DNA from: DIGJ01 sp031553075
GTDB taxonomy: Bacteria; Bacillota; Clostridia; Lachnospirales; Lachnospiraceae
NCBI GenBank assembly: GCA_031553075.1
Contig: JAVBLX010000145.1
Span: 1 to 8,140, forward strand
Direction: 5' to 3'
DNA: 8,140 nucleotides
In this document: positions 1 through 5,587 of the stretch, piece after piece
How positions within the stretch are numbered: position 1 is the first letter of the stretch
Layout: each line of letters starts with the position of its first letter
Made by a program: the position numbers and the translations under genes
The notes under the pieces: model-generated
The model's database searches: none
What the model was told of the DNA's origin: nothing
Seen by the model: only the letters and a program-made list of their open reading frames with translations

Positions 1-4
1 GCTT

Positions 5-13
5 TGGTATAGT
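5..13 (+). promoter_or_regulatory. Possible extended -10 promoter box
   Basis: TGgTATAGT reads as an extended -10 element (TG, one base, then TATAGT). It points toward the ferredoxin operon. If used, transcription would start near 20 and the whole palindrome at 19-183 would be the 5' leader of the mRNA. The -35 position lies outside the window, so this cannot be checked here. Confidence 0.3.
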
Positions 14-18
14 TGCGT

Positions 19-183
19 CTAGTGCACCATCTTCTAAATAACTAGACCATTCGCTGGTCTGATTTCCCGAGAGCACGAATGAAAAAGCCTCAGTGTAGCC
101 CGCTACACCTACGTTTTTTCATCCGTACTCTCGAAAAATCAACCTCACCGATAGGTCCAGTTATTTAGAAGATGGTACACTAG
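19..183. repeat. Long palindrome, MITE-like element
   Basis: Bases 21-48 pair with 154-181 with only about two mismatches. The inner arms also pair: 61-65 with 136-140, CGAGAG 68-73 with 128-133, ATGAAAAA 79-86 with 115-122, and GTGTAGC 93-99 with 102-108, closing on a 2-nt tip. The two halves are offset by a single-base bulge. Both ends carry CTAG (19-22 and 180-183). These could be a 4-bp target duplication around an element starting TGCACC and ending GGTACA, or simply the last pairs of the palindrome. No protein is encoded. The size, terminal symmetry and lack of coding suit a miniature inverted-repeat element. It could also act as a giant RNA hairpin in the leader of the downstream operon. 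Family assignment is not possible without a repeat search. Confidence 0.75.
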
Positions 184-205
184 GAGATAGATAGGAGGAC
201 TTGAT

Positions 206-409
206 ATGAGTCAGATCAGAAAGACGGCAACTGTACCAAAGCAATTTTGCGTTGCTTGTGGTGCGTGTGCCAATGTATGTAGAAAAGGAGCAATCAGCAT
301 ATACAAAGGAAGCTTTGCGCAGGTAGAGACCTCTTTGTGTGTAGGCTGTAAGTTATGTGAAAATGCCTGCCCGGCATCAATTATTTATATGGAGGAGAAC
401 CGTTCATGA
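206..409 (+). CDS. 2[4Fe-4S] ferredoxin
   Basis: A 67-residue soluble electron carrier with two complete cluster motifs. The first, CVACGACANVC, uses Cys15, 18, 21 and 25; the second, CVGCKLCENACP, uses Cys45, 48, 51 and 55. The first motif ends in CR rather than the usual CP, which is a mild variation. Length is typical of a small bacterial ferredoxin. AGGAGG at 193-198 lies 7 bases before the ATG and fixes the start. The stop overlaps the next start (ATGA, 406-409), so the two products are probably translationally coupled. By inference it passes electrons to or from the membrane iron-sulfur protein that follows. NapH/NosR-type proteins usually carry such a ferredoxin domain at their own C-terminus. 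The redox partner and pathway are not evident from the window. Confidence 0.9.
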   Translation: MSQIRKTATVPKQFCVACGACANVCRKGAISIYKGSFAQVETSLCVGCKLCENACPASIIYMEENRS

Positions 410-984
410 AAGCGAAGAAGAAATGGAATGAGTATTTGTGGATTGCATCCACCATTTATCTGATGTTGGGATTTGTAAATATTTTGTTTGGCTGGCTGGG
501 ATTGATTTGCTTTGTTGTGCCACTGGCAATTTCCCTTATTCGGGGAACTAAGTCTTATTGCCGCCATTATTGCGGGAGAGGGCAGATTTTTGACTTGCTG
601 GGCAGGAAATTCAAGCTGTCACGTAACAAGAGGCTTCCTGCTTTTATCCGCAGTAAAGGGTTCCGTTATGGCTTTTTAATCTTTTTTATGGCTATGTTTG
701 GAAATATGATTTTTTCCACTTATCTGGTATTCACGGGAGTTGGCTCCTTAAAGGAATTTGTTAAATTATTCTGGACTATTAATGTACCATGGCACTGGGC
801 CTATGGTGGTGGAGTGACACCATGGGTGGCACAATTTGCTTTTGGTTTTTATAGTCTTATGCTTACCTCAACCCTTTTAGGATTGGTTACAATGGTTCTG
901 TTTAAGCCACGTTCATGGTGTGTATATTGCCCGATGGGGACGATGACACAGGGGATTTGTCAATTGAAAAATCTTGGTAAATAA
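406..984 (+). CDS. NapH/NosR-like membrane 4Fe-4S protein
   Basis: A 192-residue integral membrane protein with hydrophobic segments at about 11-45 (probably two helices), 88-110 and 143-166. Two cysteine motifs flank them: CRHYC (52-56), followed by GRGQIFDLLGRK, and CVYCPMG (172-178), with a further Cys185. This layout, a Cys pair after the early helices and a CxxCP near the end, matches the polyferredoxin membrane family that includes NapH, NosR C-terminal and CcoG-type proteins. Those proteins move electrons between a membrane pool and soluble iron-sulfur partners. The first motif has Gly where the family usually has Pro. The protein ends straight after the second motif and lacks the C-terminal ferredoxin domain; the preceding gene supplies one separately. 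GGAGGAG at 391-397 lies 8 bases before the ATG. The exact donor and acceptor are unknown. Confidence 0.8.
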   Translation: MKAKKKWNEYLWIASTIYLMLGFVNILFGWLGLICFVVPLAISLIRGTKSYCRHYCGRGQIFDLLGRKFKLSRNKRLPAFIRSKGFRYGFLIFFMAMFGNMIFSTYLVFTGVGSLKEFVKLFWTINVPWHWAYGGGVTPWVAQFAFGFYSLMLTSTLLGLVTMVLFKPRSWCVYCPMGTMTQGICQLKNLGK

Positions 985-1012
985 GAGGATTGAGCGATTG
1001 CTTAGCCCTCTT
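983..1012 (+). other. Short hairpin after the membrane Fe-S gene
   Basis: AAGAGG (983-988) pairs with CCTCTT (1007-1012), and TGAGC with GCTTA forms an inner stem around GATT. It starts at the stop codon of the preceding gene. No T-run follows, so it is unlikely to terminate transcription alone; it may protect the mRNA 3' end. Confidence 0.35.
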
Positions 1013-1050
1013 GTTGCGAACTGTGGTACTAATTTGGAACTAAAAAGTTA

Positions 1051-1103
1051 GCCTCGTCAAGCATTTGCCACAAAAATTTGAGTAAATGCTTGATGAGGCT
1101 TTT
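1051..1103. terminator. Strong hairpin between convergent operons
   Basis: A 16-bp stem, GCCTCGTCAAGCATTT (1051-1066) against 1084-1099, contains one G:U pair. A TTTT run follows on the plus strand and an A-rich stretch (1042-1046) precedes it, which becomes a U-run on the minus strand. It sits between the end of the plus-strand ferredoxin operon and the end of the minus-strand PII-like gene, so it probably terminates both. Confidence 0.8.
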
Positions 1104-1170
1104 AATCCTTAATTTATAAACAAGAATTTTGATGGAACGGGTACTCGGATGGCCGGATACCACAGGGGTA

Positions 1171-1851
1171 TTAAGTCAGTTGTACCACATGGTCAACCCC
1201 AAGGGAGTAAACAAAGGCTCCACCCTGTGCTTTCACGCCGTGTTTTGCATTAATGTCATCCATAACCCGGTTGCGGATGCTGGTTGGAACCACCATTAAG
1301 ATGATTTCCTGCTCACCCTGAAGGGTGAAACCATAAAATTGTTCCCGCTCCTCATCGCCGAGTCTTCGACCACGGATAATACTGCCGCCTCTTGCACCTG
1401 CTGCTTTGGCGGTATCCATAACCTCGTCGGAAAATCCTTGTTTTACTGAAACCAGTATTAAACTGTGGGTTGCACTTTGTGGCATATTTATTTCCTCCCG
1501 TTCCGGTTGTTTTTCATCATATTCCATTAATTTCATCGCTAACAGGCTGTTGATTCCAGTCAGCGGCATATCAAAGGCAATTCCTTTTGCATTTACGGTG
1601 GAACGCAAATCATTGTTAAGATCATACATGAGGCGCTCTATGGTGGACTTCGTAGCCATGCTTAACAAAATTTCCCGTTCTGTTGTTTCGAAGCCAAGGA
1701 CATTTTGCAGGTCAGAGGAAGCGGTTCCATGACCAGTACACCGATATTGCCAATGAATACCCTGTTCATTATAGATCGATTCAATGAAGCTGTCATGCTT
1801 TAATTCTACGATAGTAATCATCAATTTCATGGGTTCTATATTTTTCAACAA
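1171..1851 (-). CDS. Tandem PII-like signalling protein
   Basis: A 226-residue protein built from two PII-like halves, about 8-110 and 128-226. The second half carries GARGGSIIRGRR (152-163), close to the PII signature GRGG.IIRGR, then a strand-rich segment with VVPTSIRNRVMDDI and a closing GGAFVYSLGVDHV. The first half shows the same scheme more weakly (GTASS at 42-46, TERE at 57-60, GIAFDMPLTGI at 90-100). PII proteins are trimeric sensors that bind nucleotides or metabolites and usually control a membrane partner. The start is TTG at 1851: AGGAGG (minus, 1862-1857) is 5 bases upstream and overlaps the stop of the DUF1538 gene. A second TTG codon follows at once and is equally possible; the first ATG (codon 8) is too far from the ribosome site. 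By inference it regulates the DUF1538 protein made from the same transcript. Ligand unknown. Confidence 0.8.
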   Translation of the reverse strand: MLKNIEPMKLMITIVELKHDSFIESIYNEQGIHWQYRCTGHGTASSDLQNVLGFETTEREILLSMATKSTIERLMYDLNNDLRSTVNAKGIAFDMPLTGINSLLAMKLMEYDEKQPEREEINMPQSATHSLILVSVKQGFSDEVMDTAKAAGARGGSIIRGRRLGDEEREQFYGFTLQGEQEIILMVVPTSIRNRVMDDINAKHGVKAQGGAFVYSLGVDHVVQLT

Positions 1852-1860
1852 TGTGACCTC

Positions 1861-3384
1861 CTATACTTCGTCAAAATAAATGACAATATCTTCCAACTCC
1901 TCCATCTGCTCGGGGATTCGTTTTTTCTCCAGGTGTACCCGCAGCTTACTGGCAAGGCCTAAGAGCTGAATGGTCAAAAGAGGTGTCATAGCTACCATGG
2001 CGACGATACCAAAGGCATCCGTAAGAATATTGCCACCTACCGCCTCGCAAGCTCCCATTGCCATTGGTAAAAGGAAGGTGGCAGTCATCGGACCACTGGA
2101 CACGCCGCCAGAGTCAAAGGCGATACCGGTAAAAATCTGTGGTACAAAAAATGTCATAATTAGGGAAATTGCATATCCGGGAATTAAGAACCACATAATG
2201 GAAACGCCGGTTAAAATACGCACCATAGCCAATCCTATGGAAATAGCGATTCCAATGGATAAACTGTGTTCAATGGATTTCTCGGTAATGGAACCATTGG
2301 AAACTTCTTCTACTTGTTTTTTTAATACCTGCACAGCAGGCTCTGCTTTTACGATGAAGTAGCCGAGAACCATACCAATTGGAATCAGAAGCCAGTTATG
2401 CTTGCTTCCTGCGATGGAAGCCCCAATGAATTGTCCGGCCGGCATAAATCCTACATTTACTCCGGTTAAGAACAATACAAGACCTAGATATGTATAACAC
2501 AAACCGGCAATTACTCTTGGAAGCTGATGCTTATGAAAACGTCTGAAGATTATCTGAAACAGGAAAAACAAAAGAATAATAGGAAGAAGGGCAATGGCGA
2601 CTTCTTTCATATAGGCAGGTATACCAAACAGAAATTCTCTTGCAACTTCTTTTGTAGTGGATAATTCATTCAGAACAACTGGCGAAAAGAGGGTTTCGGA
2701 AGGTTTGTAAAAAATCCCCAGAAGCAAAACAGATAAAATTGGACCAATACTACACAGAGCAATCAAACCAAAACTATCATCCCTAGAATGTTTATCGCTT
2801 CGTACGGAGGCCATACCAATTCCCAGTGCCATAATAAAGGGAACCGTAATGGGGCCAGTAGTGACACCTCCTGAGTCAAAGGAAACAGGTACAAAATTAT
2901 TAGGTGCAATAAATGCTAAGATAAATACAATAGCATAAAAGAATACCAAAGTGTAGGAAAGTGGTATCTGAAACAGCATTCGCAGTTCCGCAATCAGAAG
3001 AAAAACTCCAACGCCCACGGCAACGGTCATGATGAGAGTCATATTAGGAATGGAGGGTACCTGGTTAGCCAATACCTGTAAATCAGGTTCTGCTATGGTA
3101 ATCAGGATTCCGAGAATAAGACAGGCAAAAAGGGAAATAAAAATTTTCCTCGATTTACTCATTTCGGCTCCCATACCTTCTCCCATAGGAATCATAGACA
3201 TATCTGCGCCCATTGTGAAAAAACCCATTCCCAGGATAAGCATCAAGGCTCCAAAAATAAACAGAACCATGGTGTCAGGTGTTAAGGGAGAGATCGTTAC
3301 ACTAAGTAACAAAACGATTGCAGTAATTGGCAAAACGGCTGCAATTGATTCCAGTACTTTTTCTTTTAGCAATTTGTTAAACAA
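1861..3384 (-). CDS. Duplicated DUF1538 membrane protein
   Basis: A polytopic membrane protein of 507 residues made of two homologous halves of about 250. Each half has an AEPxxQVLxxQV motif (about 98-109 and 347-358) and a FDSGGVxxGP motif (169-178 and 423-432), with many hydrophobic helices around them and a charged tail. This is the usual double DUF1538 architecture. The internal symmetry and conserved polar motifs inside hydrophobic segments suggest a transporter or channel, but no substrate is established. The frame is open further upstream (an alternative GTG at 3468 gives 535 residues). TTG at 3384 is preferred because AGGAG (minus, 3400-3396) precedes it, a TATACT -10 box lies at 3429-3424, and the added N-terminal residues are low-complexity and encoded by promoter DNA. 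The PII-like gene follows 9 bases later in the same operon. Confidence 0.85.
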   Translation of the reverse strand: MFNKLLKEKVLESIAAVLPITAIVLLLSVTISPLTPDTMVLFIFGALMLILGMGFFTMGADMSMIPMGEGMGAEMSKSRKIFISLFACLILGILITIAEPDLQVLANQVPSIPNMTLIMTVAVGVGVFLLIAELRMLFQIPLSYTLVFFYAIVFILAFIAPNNFVPVSFDSGGVTTGPITVPFIMALGIGMASVRSDKHSRDDSFGLIALCSIGPILSVLLLGIFYKPSETLFSPVVLNELSTTKEVAREFLFGIPAYMKEVAIALLPIILLFFLFQIIFRRFHKHQLPRVIAGLCYTYLGLVLFLTGVNVGFMPAGQFIGASIAGSKHNWLLIPIGMVLGYFIVKAEPAVQVLKKQVEEVSNGSITEKSIEHSLSIGIAISIGLAMVRILTGVSIMWFLIPGYAISLIMTFFVPQIFTGIAFDSGGVSSGPMTATFLLPMAMGACEAVGGNILTDAFGIVAMVAMTPLLTIQLLGLASKLRVHLEKKRIPEQMEELEDIVIYFDEV

Positions 3385-3416
3385 TAGTGATAGCGCTCCT
3401 TTCGTGTTAAATGTGG

Positions 3417-3447
3417 TAAATAGAGTATACAATATATAAGTATACAA
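3417..3447 (-). promoter_or_regulatory. Putative promoter of the DUF1538/PII operon
   Basis: On the minus strand a TATACT -10 box lies at 3429-3424, giving a start near 3417 and a leader of about 30 nt before the preferred TTG start. The 9-mer TTGTATACT occurs twice in direct orientation, 15 bases apart, separated by TATATA. The second copy contains the -10 box. The repeat could be a regulator site. No good -35 is visible. Confidence 0.45.
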
Positions 3448-3468
3448 GAAAGAGTGTATGATTACCAC

Positions 3469-3630
3469 AAAAAAAGGAATATTTATTAAATATTTAACAT
3501 CTTTTTTGAATTTGTGGAGTTTTGAAAGGCGGTTATCATGAATTTGAATATCCCGGTGCCGGTATTGTATAAATCCACCTGCGGTTAAGAAGGCAAAGAT
3601 GAGTATTAAGGCCGCCAGGATGCTGTAGTT
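3469..3630 (-). other. Gene-free stretch with an orphan open frame
   Basis: On the minus strand, in the same frame as DUF1538, a stop-free stretch begins just after the terminator at 3631. It reads like a single hydrophobic helix followed by a charged segment (NYSILAALILIFAFLTAGG, then RHRDIQIHDNRLSKLHK). No ATG/GTG/TTG with a ribosome site precedes it, and its end runs into the AT-rich DUF1538 promoter. It may be a remnant of a small membrane protein gene or chance. On the plus strand only a 16-codon ATG frame at about 3538 is seen, with nothing to support it. Confidence 0.25.
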
Positions 3631-3662
3631 AAAAAAAGAGGAGGGGCCTCAGCACCCTCCTC
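3631..3662 (-). terminator. Intrinsic terminator, minus strand
   Basis: GAGGAGGG/CCCTCCTC (3638-3645 against 3655-3662) forms an 8-bp GC-rich stem with a 9-nt loop, followed on the minus strand by seven T residues (3637-3631). It ends transcription coming from cotJC and from the promoter at 3734-3705. Confidence 0.85.
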
Positions 3663-3698
3663 CGATCGCAGGCTTCACGAGTATCTGCAATCTGATTA
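3631..3698 (-). ncRNA. Candidate small RNA or leader RNA
   Basis: Downstream of the promoter at 3734-3705 the predicted transcript is about 68 nt. It holds two adjacent stem-loops and no credible ORF. The first stem is GATTGCAG/CTGCGATC (minus, 3692-3685 against 3671-3664, one G:U pair) with a 13-nt loop. The second, one base later, is the intrinsic terminator. Promoter, structured body and terminator make a self-contained unit. It may be a small RNA, or a leader whose terminator is conditionally read through into the orphan frame and DUF1538. It matches no riboswitch or small RNA class known to me. Confidence 0.4.
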
Positions 3699-3704
3699 CT
3701 AAGA

Positions 3705-3734
3705 ATAATATACATGATTGAACATAAATGTCAA
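3705..3734 (-). promoter_or_regulatory. Sigma-A-type promoter, minus strand
   Basis: TTGACA (3734-3729) is followed by TATTAT (3710-3705) at 18 bp, or by TATATT at 16 bp. The predicted start is near 3698. A perfect 9-base inverted repeat, AATCTGATT (3689-3697) and AATCAGATT (3733-3741), brackets the promoter, one arm at the -35 edge and the other at the start site. That arrangement suits an operator. Confidence 0.55.
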
Positions 3735-3789
3735 TCAGATTTTATTTCTAGCCCTATAGTGTATGCGTTAAACTTCATATTTTACAACA

Positions 3790-4491
3790 TTATTTCTCTC
3801 GACAAGCCGCTTTCATGTCAAACTCTGGGTTAAAGGCATAGAAGTTCTTGAAATTCAAATCATCCTGAACTTTTCTCAAGGATTCACCAAATCGTTGATA
3901 ATGCACCAGTTCACGCTGTCTTAAGAAGCGAATCGGATCACAGATTTCAGGGTCTTTCACCAGACGCAGAATATTGTCATAGGTGGTTCTTGCCTTCTGT
4001 TCTGCCGCCATATCCTCATGAAGATCCGTAATGGCATCACCTTTTGACTGGAACTGATTTGCATTGAAGGGAACCCCTCCCGCAGACTGTGGCCACAATG
4101 CCGTTGTATGGTCAACATAATAAGGGGCGAATCCAGATTTTTCAATTTCTTCAGGTGTCAGGTCCTTGGTAAGCTGATGAACAATGGTAGAAACCATTTC
4201 CATATGACCCAGTTCTTCCGTCCCAATATCAGTTAAAACACCAGCTACTTCCCGGTAAGGCATGGAATATCTTTGGGACAGATATCTCATGGAAGCTGCC
4301 AATTCTCCATCAGGGCCTCTAAATACCAAAGAGATATGATATGCCTTCCAGGCAGATATAATGCAGTATATGCTACAAATGATATAGTGGTTAACTATAC
4401 TGAATAGGCCATTTCCCTCGATTCTGTGAAATCTTTTCAATGTTTCGGTAATATATGGAAAAATCCAGAAAGGATGGAATGATAAATGCAA
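3790..4491 (-). CDS. cotJC: CotJC manganese catalase, 5' end replaced
   Basis: From residue 59 (base 4317) to the stop this is a clear CotJC-type manganese catalase, which breaks down hydrogen peroxide and belongs to the spore coat. Ligand positions expected from Mn catalases are all present: Glu63 in GPDGELAA, Glu93 and His96 in EELGH, Glu164 in AAEQKA, and His197 in ELVHYQ. The C-terminus (NFYAFNPEFD) is typical. CotJC proteins normally begin with about 30-40 residues leading into GGPDGELAA. Here that part is missing and the frame runs on into 58 unrelated residues rich in aromatic and basic amino acids, with no ribosome binding site at the ATG (4491). The usual cotJA and cotJB partners are not upstream; DUF6809 on the other strand is there instead. 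The gene was therefore cut at about 4317-4320 by an insertion or rearrangement. The truncated product would retain the ligands, but its expression is doubtful. Confidence 0.85.
   Translation of the reverse strand: MHLSFHPFWIFPYITETLKRFHRIEGNGLFSIVNHYIICSIYCIISAWKAYHISLVFRGPDGELAASMRYLSQRYSMPYREVAGVLTDIGTEELGHMEMVSTIVHQLTKDLTPEEIEKSGFAPYYVDHTTALWPQSAGGVPFNANQFQSKGDAITDLHEDMAAEQKARTTYDNILRLVKDPEICDPIRFLRQRELVHYQRFGESLRKVQDDLNFKNFYAFNPEFDMKAACREK
4317..4320. other. Breakpoint: chromosome/accessory boundary
   Basis: CotJC homology stops abruptly at the codon for the first Gly of GPDGELAA. To the left lie resident-type genes; to the right are only accessory genes. No target duplication or terminal repeat can be identified because the other end is not in the window. 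Confidence 0.6.
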
Positions 4492-4764
4492 TCAATTTTA
4501 GAACAACTTTATGATGTGCCGATTAATTATAATAATATGTCGTTCGAACAAAACTCAGATTATGCAAAAAGAACTAAAGTTAGGAATGATATTATAGACA
4601 TGTTGACGGAACAATTTACGAATGAGCAAAAAGCGTTGTTTGAAGCATATTATGAAGCTAACGGTTACATTGCAGAAATGATGAATTATAGGAAATTCAC
4701 TTATGGTTTTCACCTTGGCTCGTTGTTGATGTTGGAAATTATGTTAGGTCAGAAAGATATGTAA
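4486..4764 (+). CDS. DUF6809 family protein
   Basis: A 92-residue protein resembling DUF6809, a small family of unknown function seen in Firmicute accessory regions. Recognisable points are the N-terminal SILEQLYD and the C-terminal FTYGFHLGSLLMLEIMLG (about 71-88); the middle is helical and charged. No signal peptide. The start is supported by a GGATGG ribosome site (4472-4477), 8 bases upstream. It overlaps the first bases of the chimeric cotJC frame on the other strand, evidence that the latter's 5' part is not native. The next gene follows after 15 bases, so the two form a unit ended by the terminator at 5045-5094. No clear promoter was found in 4321-4471. Confidence 0.75.
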   Translation: MQSILEQLYDVPINYNNMSFEQNSDYAKRTKVRNDIIDMLTEQFTNEQKALFEAYYEANGYIAEMMNYRKFTYGFHLGSLLMLEIMLGQKDM

Positions 4765-4779
4765 AGGGAGAATTTTCTA

Positions 4780-5013
4780 ATGAACAAAAATCTTACACAG
4801 CTTTTTGAAGCATTTAAAACCAGTAGCTACTATAATCAATGCATCAATAATATCAATTTAGAATGGCTTAATGTCAAATTGACTTGTGACGATATTGAAG
4901 AATTGGAAGGTCAAATATATTTTCTTTTGATGGAAAATGAAGAACAGCTATTTATAAACAACTTAAAATATATCTGGCAAACAGCTAAAGAATTATCTTC
5001 TATAGACAGTTGA
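4780..5013 (+). CDS. Small hypothetical protein
   Basis: A 77-residue acidic protein that I do not recognise. It is predicted helical, with a DDIEELEGQIYFLLMENEEQLF segment (about 37-58, in two parts) that could form an amphipathic helix. No signal peptide, membrane helix or metal-binding motif is visible. AAAGGGAG (4763-4770) overlaps the stop of the DUF6809 gene and lies 9 bases before the ATG, so the two genes are expressed together. A perfect terminator follows 31 bases after the stop. Codon use is AT-rich like that of its neighbour. A partner of the DUF6809 protein is a possible inference from the tight pairing, nothing more. Confidence 0.65.
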   Translation: MNKNLTQLFEAFKTSSYYNQCINNINLEWLNVKLTCDDIEELEGQIYFLLMENEEQLFINNLKYIWQTAKELSSIDS

Positions 5014-5044
5014 TAGATTCTCATCAAATTGATGATATGTAGTG

Positions 5045-5094
5045 GAACAGTATTGAATATGTGCTTATGAATTCAATACTGTTCTTTCTTTTTT
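5045..5094 (+). terminator. Perfect intrinsic terminator
   Basis: GAACAGTATTGAAT (5045-5058) pairs without mismatch with 5071-5084 around a 12-nt loop and is followed by TTTCTTTTTT (5085-5094). It closes the DUF6809 operon. Confidence 0.92.
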
Positions 5095-5099
5095 ACATG

Positions 5100-5108
5100 T
5101 GATATAAT
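5100..5108 (+). promoter_or_regulatory. Extended -10 promoter of the GNAT gene
   Basis: TGaTATAAT, a consensus extended -10 element, lies 31 bases before the GNAT start codon and directly after the T-run of the preceding terminator. There is no good -35, as is common for extended -10 promoters. The ribosome site AGGTG (5129-5133) follows. Confidence 0.6.
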
Positions 5109-5139
5109 TTAGCAAATCAGATTTAATGAGGTGAAAGTA

Positions 5140-5559
5140 ATGACTGAAATTAGATATGTTCAATCAAAAGATAAAGAGTTTTGGTATAGTCTTGATAAGC
5201 ACTTGACAGAACAAGAATTTTATAACAAAGTTCATGATAAAAGAGGTTATATTTTATAAGATAACAATAAAGCAGTAGGATTGCTTAGGTACAATCTTTT
5301 TTGGGATAACACTCCATTTTGTACAATGCTATTCATTGATTTTAATTTTCAGCGAAAAGGTTACGGGAAAAAACTTATGGAACCTTGGGAAGATGATATG
5401 AAATCACAAGGATATAGTATGATTTTAACATCTACACAAGTTGATGAAGAAGCACAGCATTTTTACAGAAAATTAGGATACAAGGATTGTGGAGGTTTTG
5501 TTATAGATATTCCAAGATATGAGCAGCCGATGGAACTGTTTTTAATAAAAGATATTTAA
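5140..5559 (+). pseudogene. GNAT acetyltransferase with in-frame stop
   Basis: From ATG 5140 the frame reads 39 codons (MTEIRYVQSKDKEFWYSLDK onward), meets TAA at 5257-5259, then continues in the same frame to the stop at 5557-5559, for 139 codons in all. The part after the stop holds the acetyl-CoA binding motif of the GNAT family, QRKGYGKKL (Q/RxxGxG/A), then a GYSMILTSTQVDEEAQHFYRKLGY segment (in two parts) that forms the usual C-terminal fold. Such enzymes move an acetyl group from acetyl-CoA to a small molecule or protein amine; the substrate here is unknown. A single change (for example CAA or TTA to TAA) accounts for the break; there is no frameshift. The downstream fragment has no convincing start: TTG 5281 lacks a spaced ribosome site. 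Inactive unless the stop is read through. Confidence 0.85.
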
Positions 5560-5587
5560 ATAAATTATAAGTTATAGAGGTGAGATG

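Noticed and set aside
1140..1161. Partly palindromic GGTA..CGG....CCG..TACC just beyond the PII-like gene
   Set aside because: The arms are broken by several mismatches and no T-run follows; the much stronger hairpin at 1051-1099 explains termination.
1406..1732. Plus-strand frame of 108 codons
   Set aside because: It lies wholly antisense to the PII-like gene, has no family resemblance and no ribosome site.
1970..3439. Long plus-strand frames opposite DUF1538
   Set aside because: They mirror the conserved DUF1538 coding sequence and have no independent support.
3636..3662. Tiny GTG-initiated frame (GTG CTG AGG CCC CTC CTC TTT TTT TAA) inside the terminator, as an attenuator leader peptide
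   Set aside because: The ribosome-like GGAGGAGG abuts the start with no spacing and the frame consists of the terminator stem and its T-run.
5281..5559. GNAT C-terminal part as an independent gene from TTG 5281
   Set aside because: No properly spaced ribosome site, and it would lack the first strands of the fold; a stop-interrupted pseudogene from 5140 fits better.
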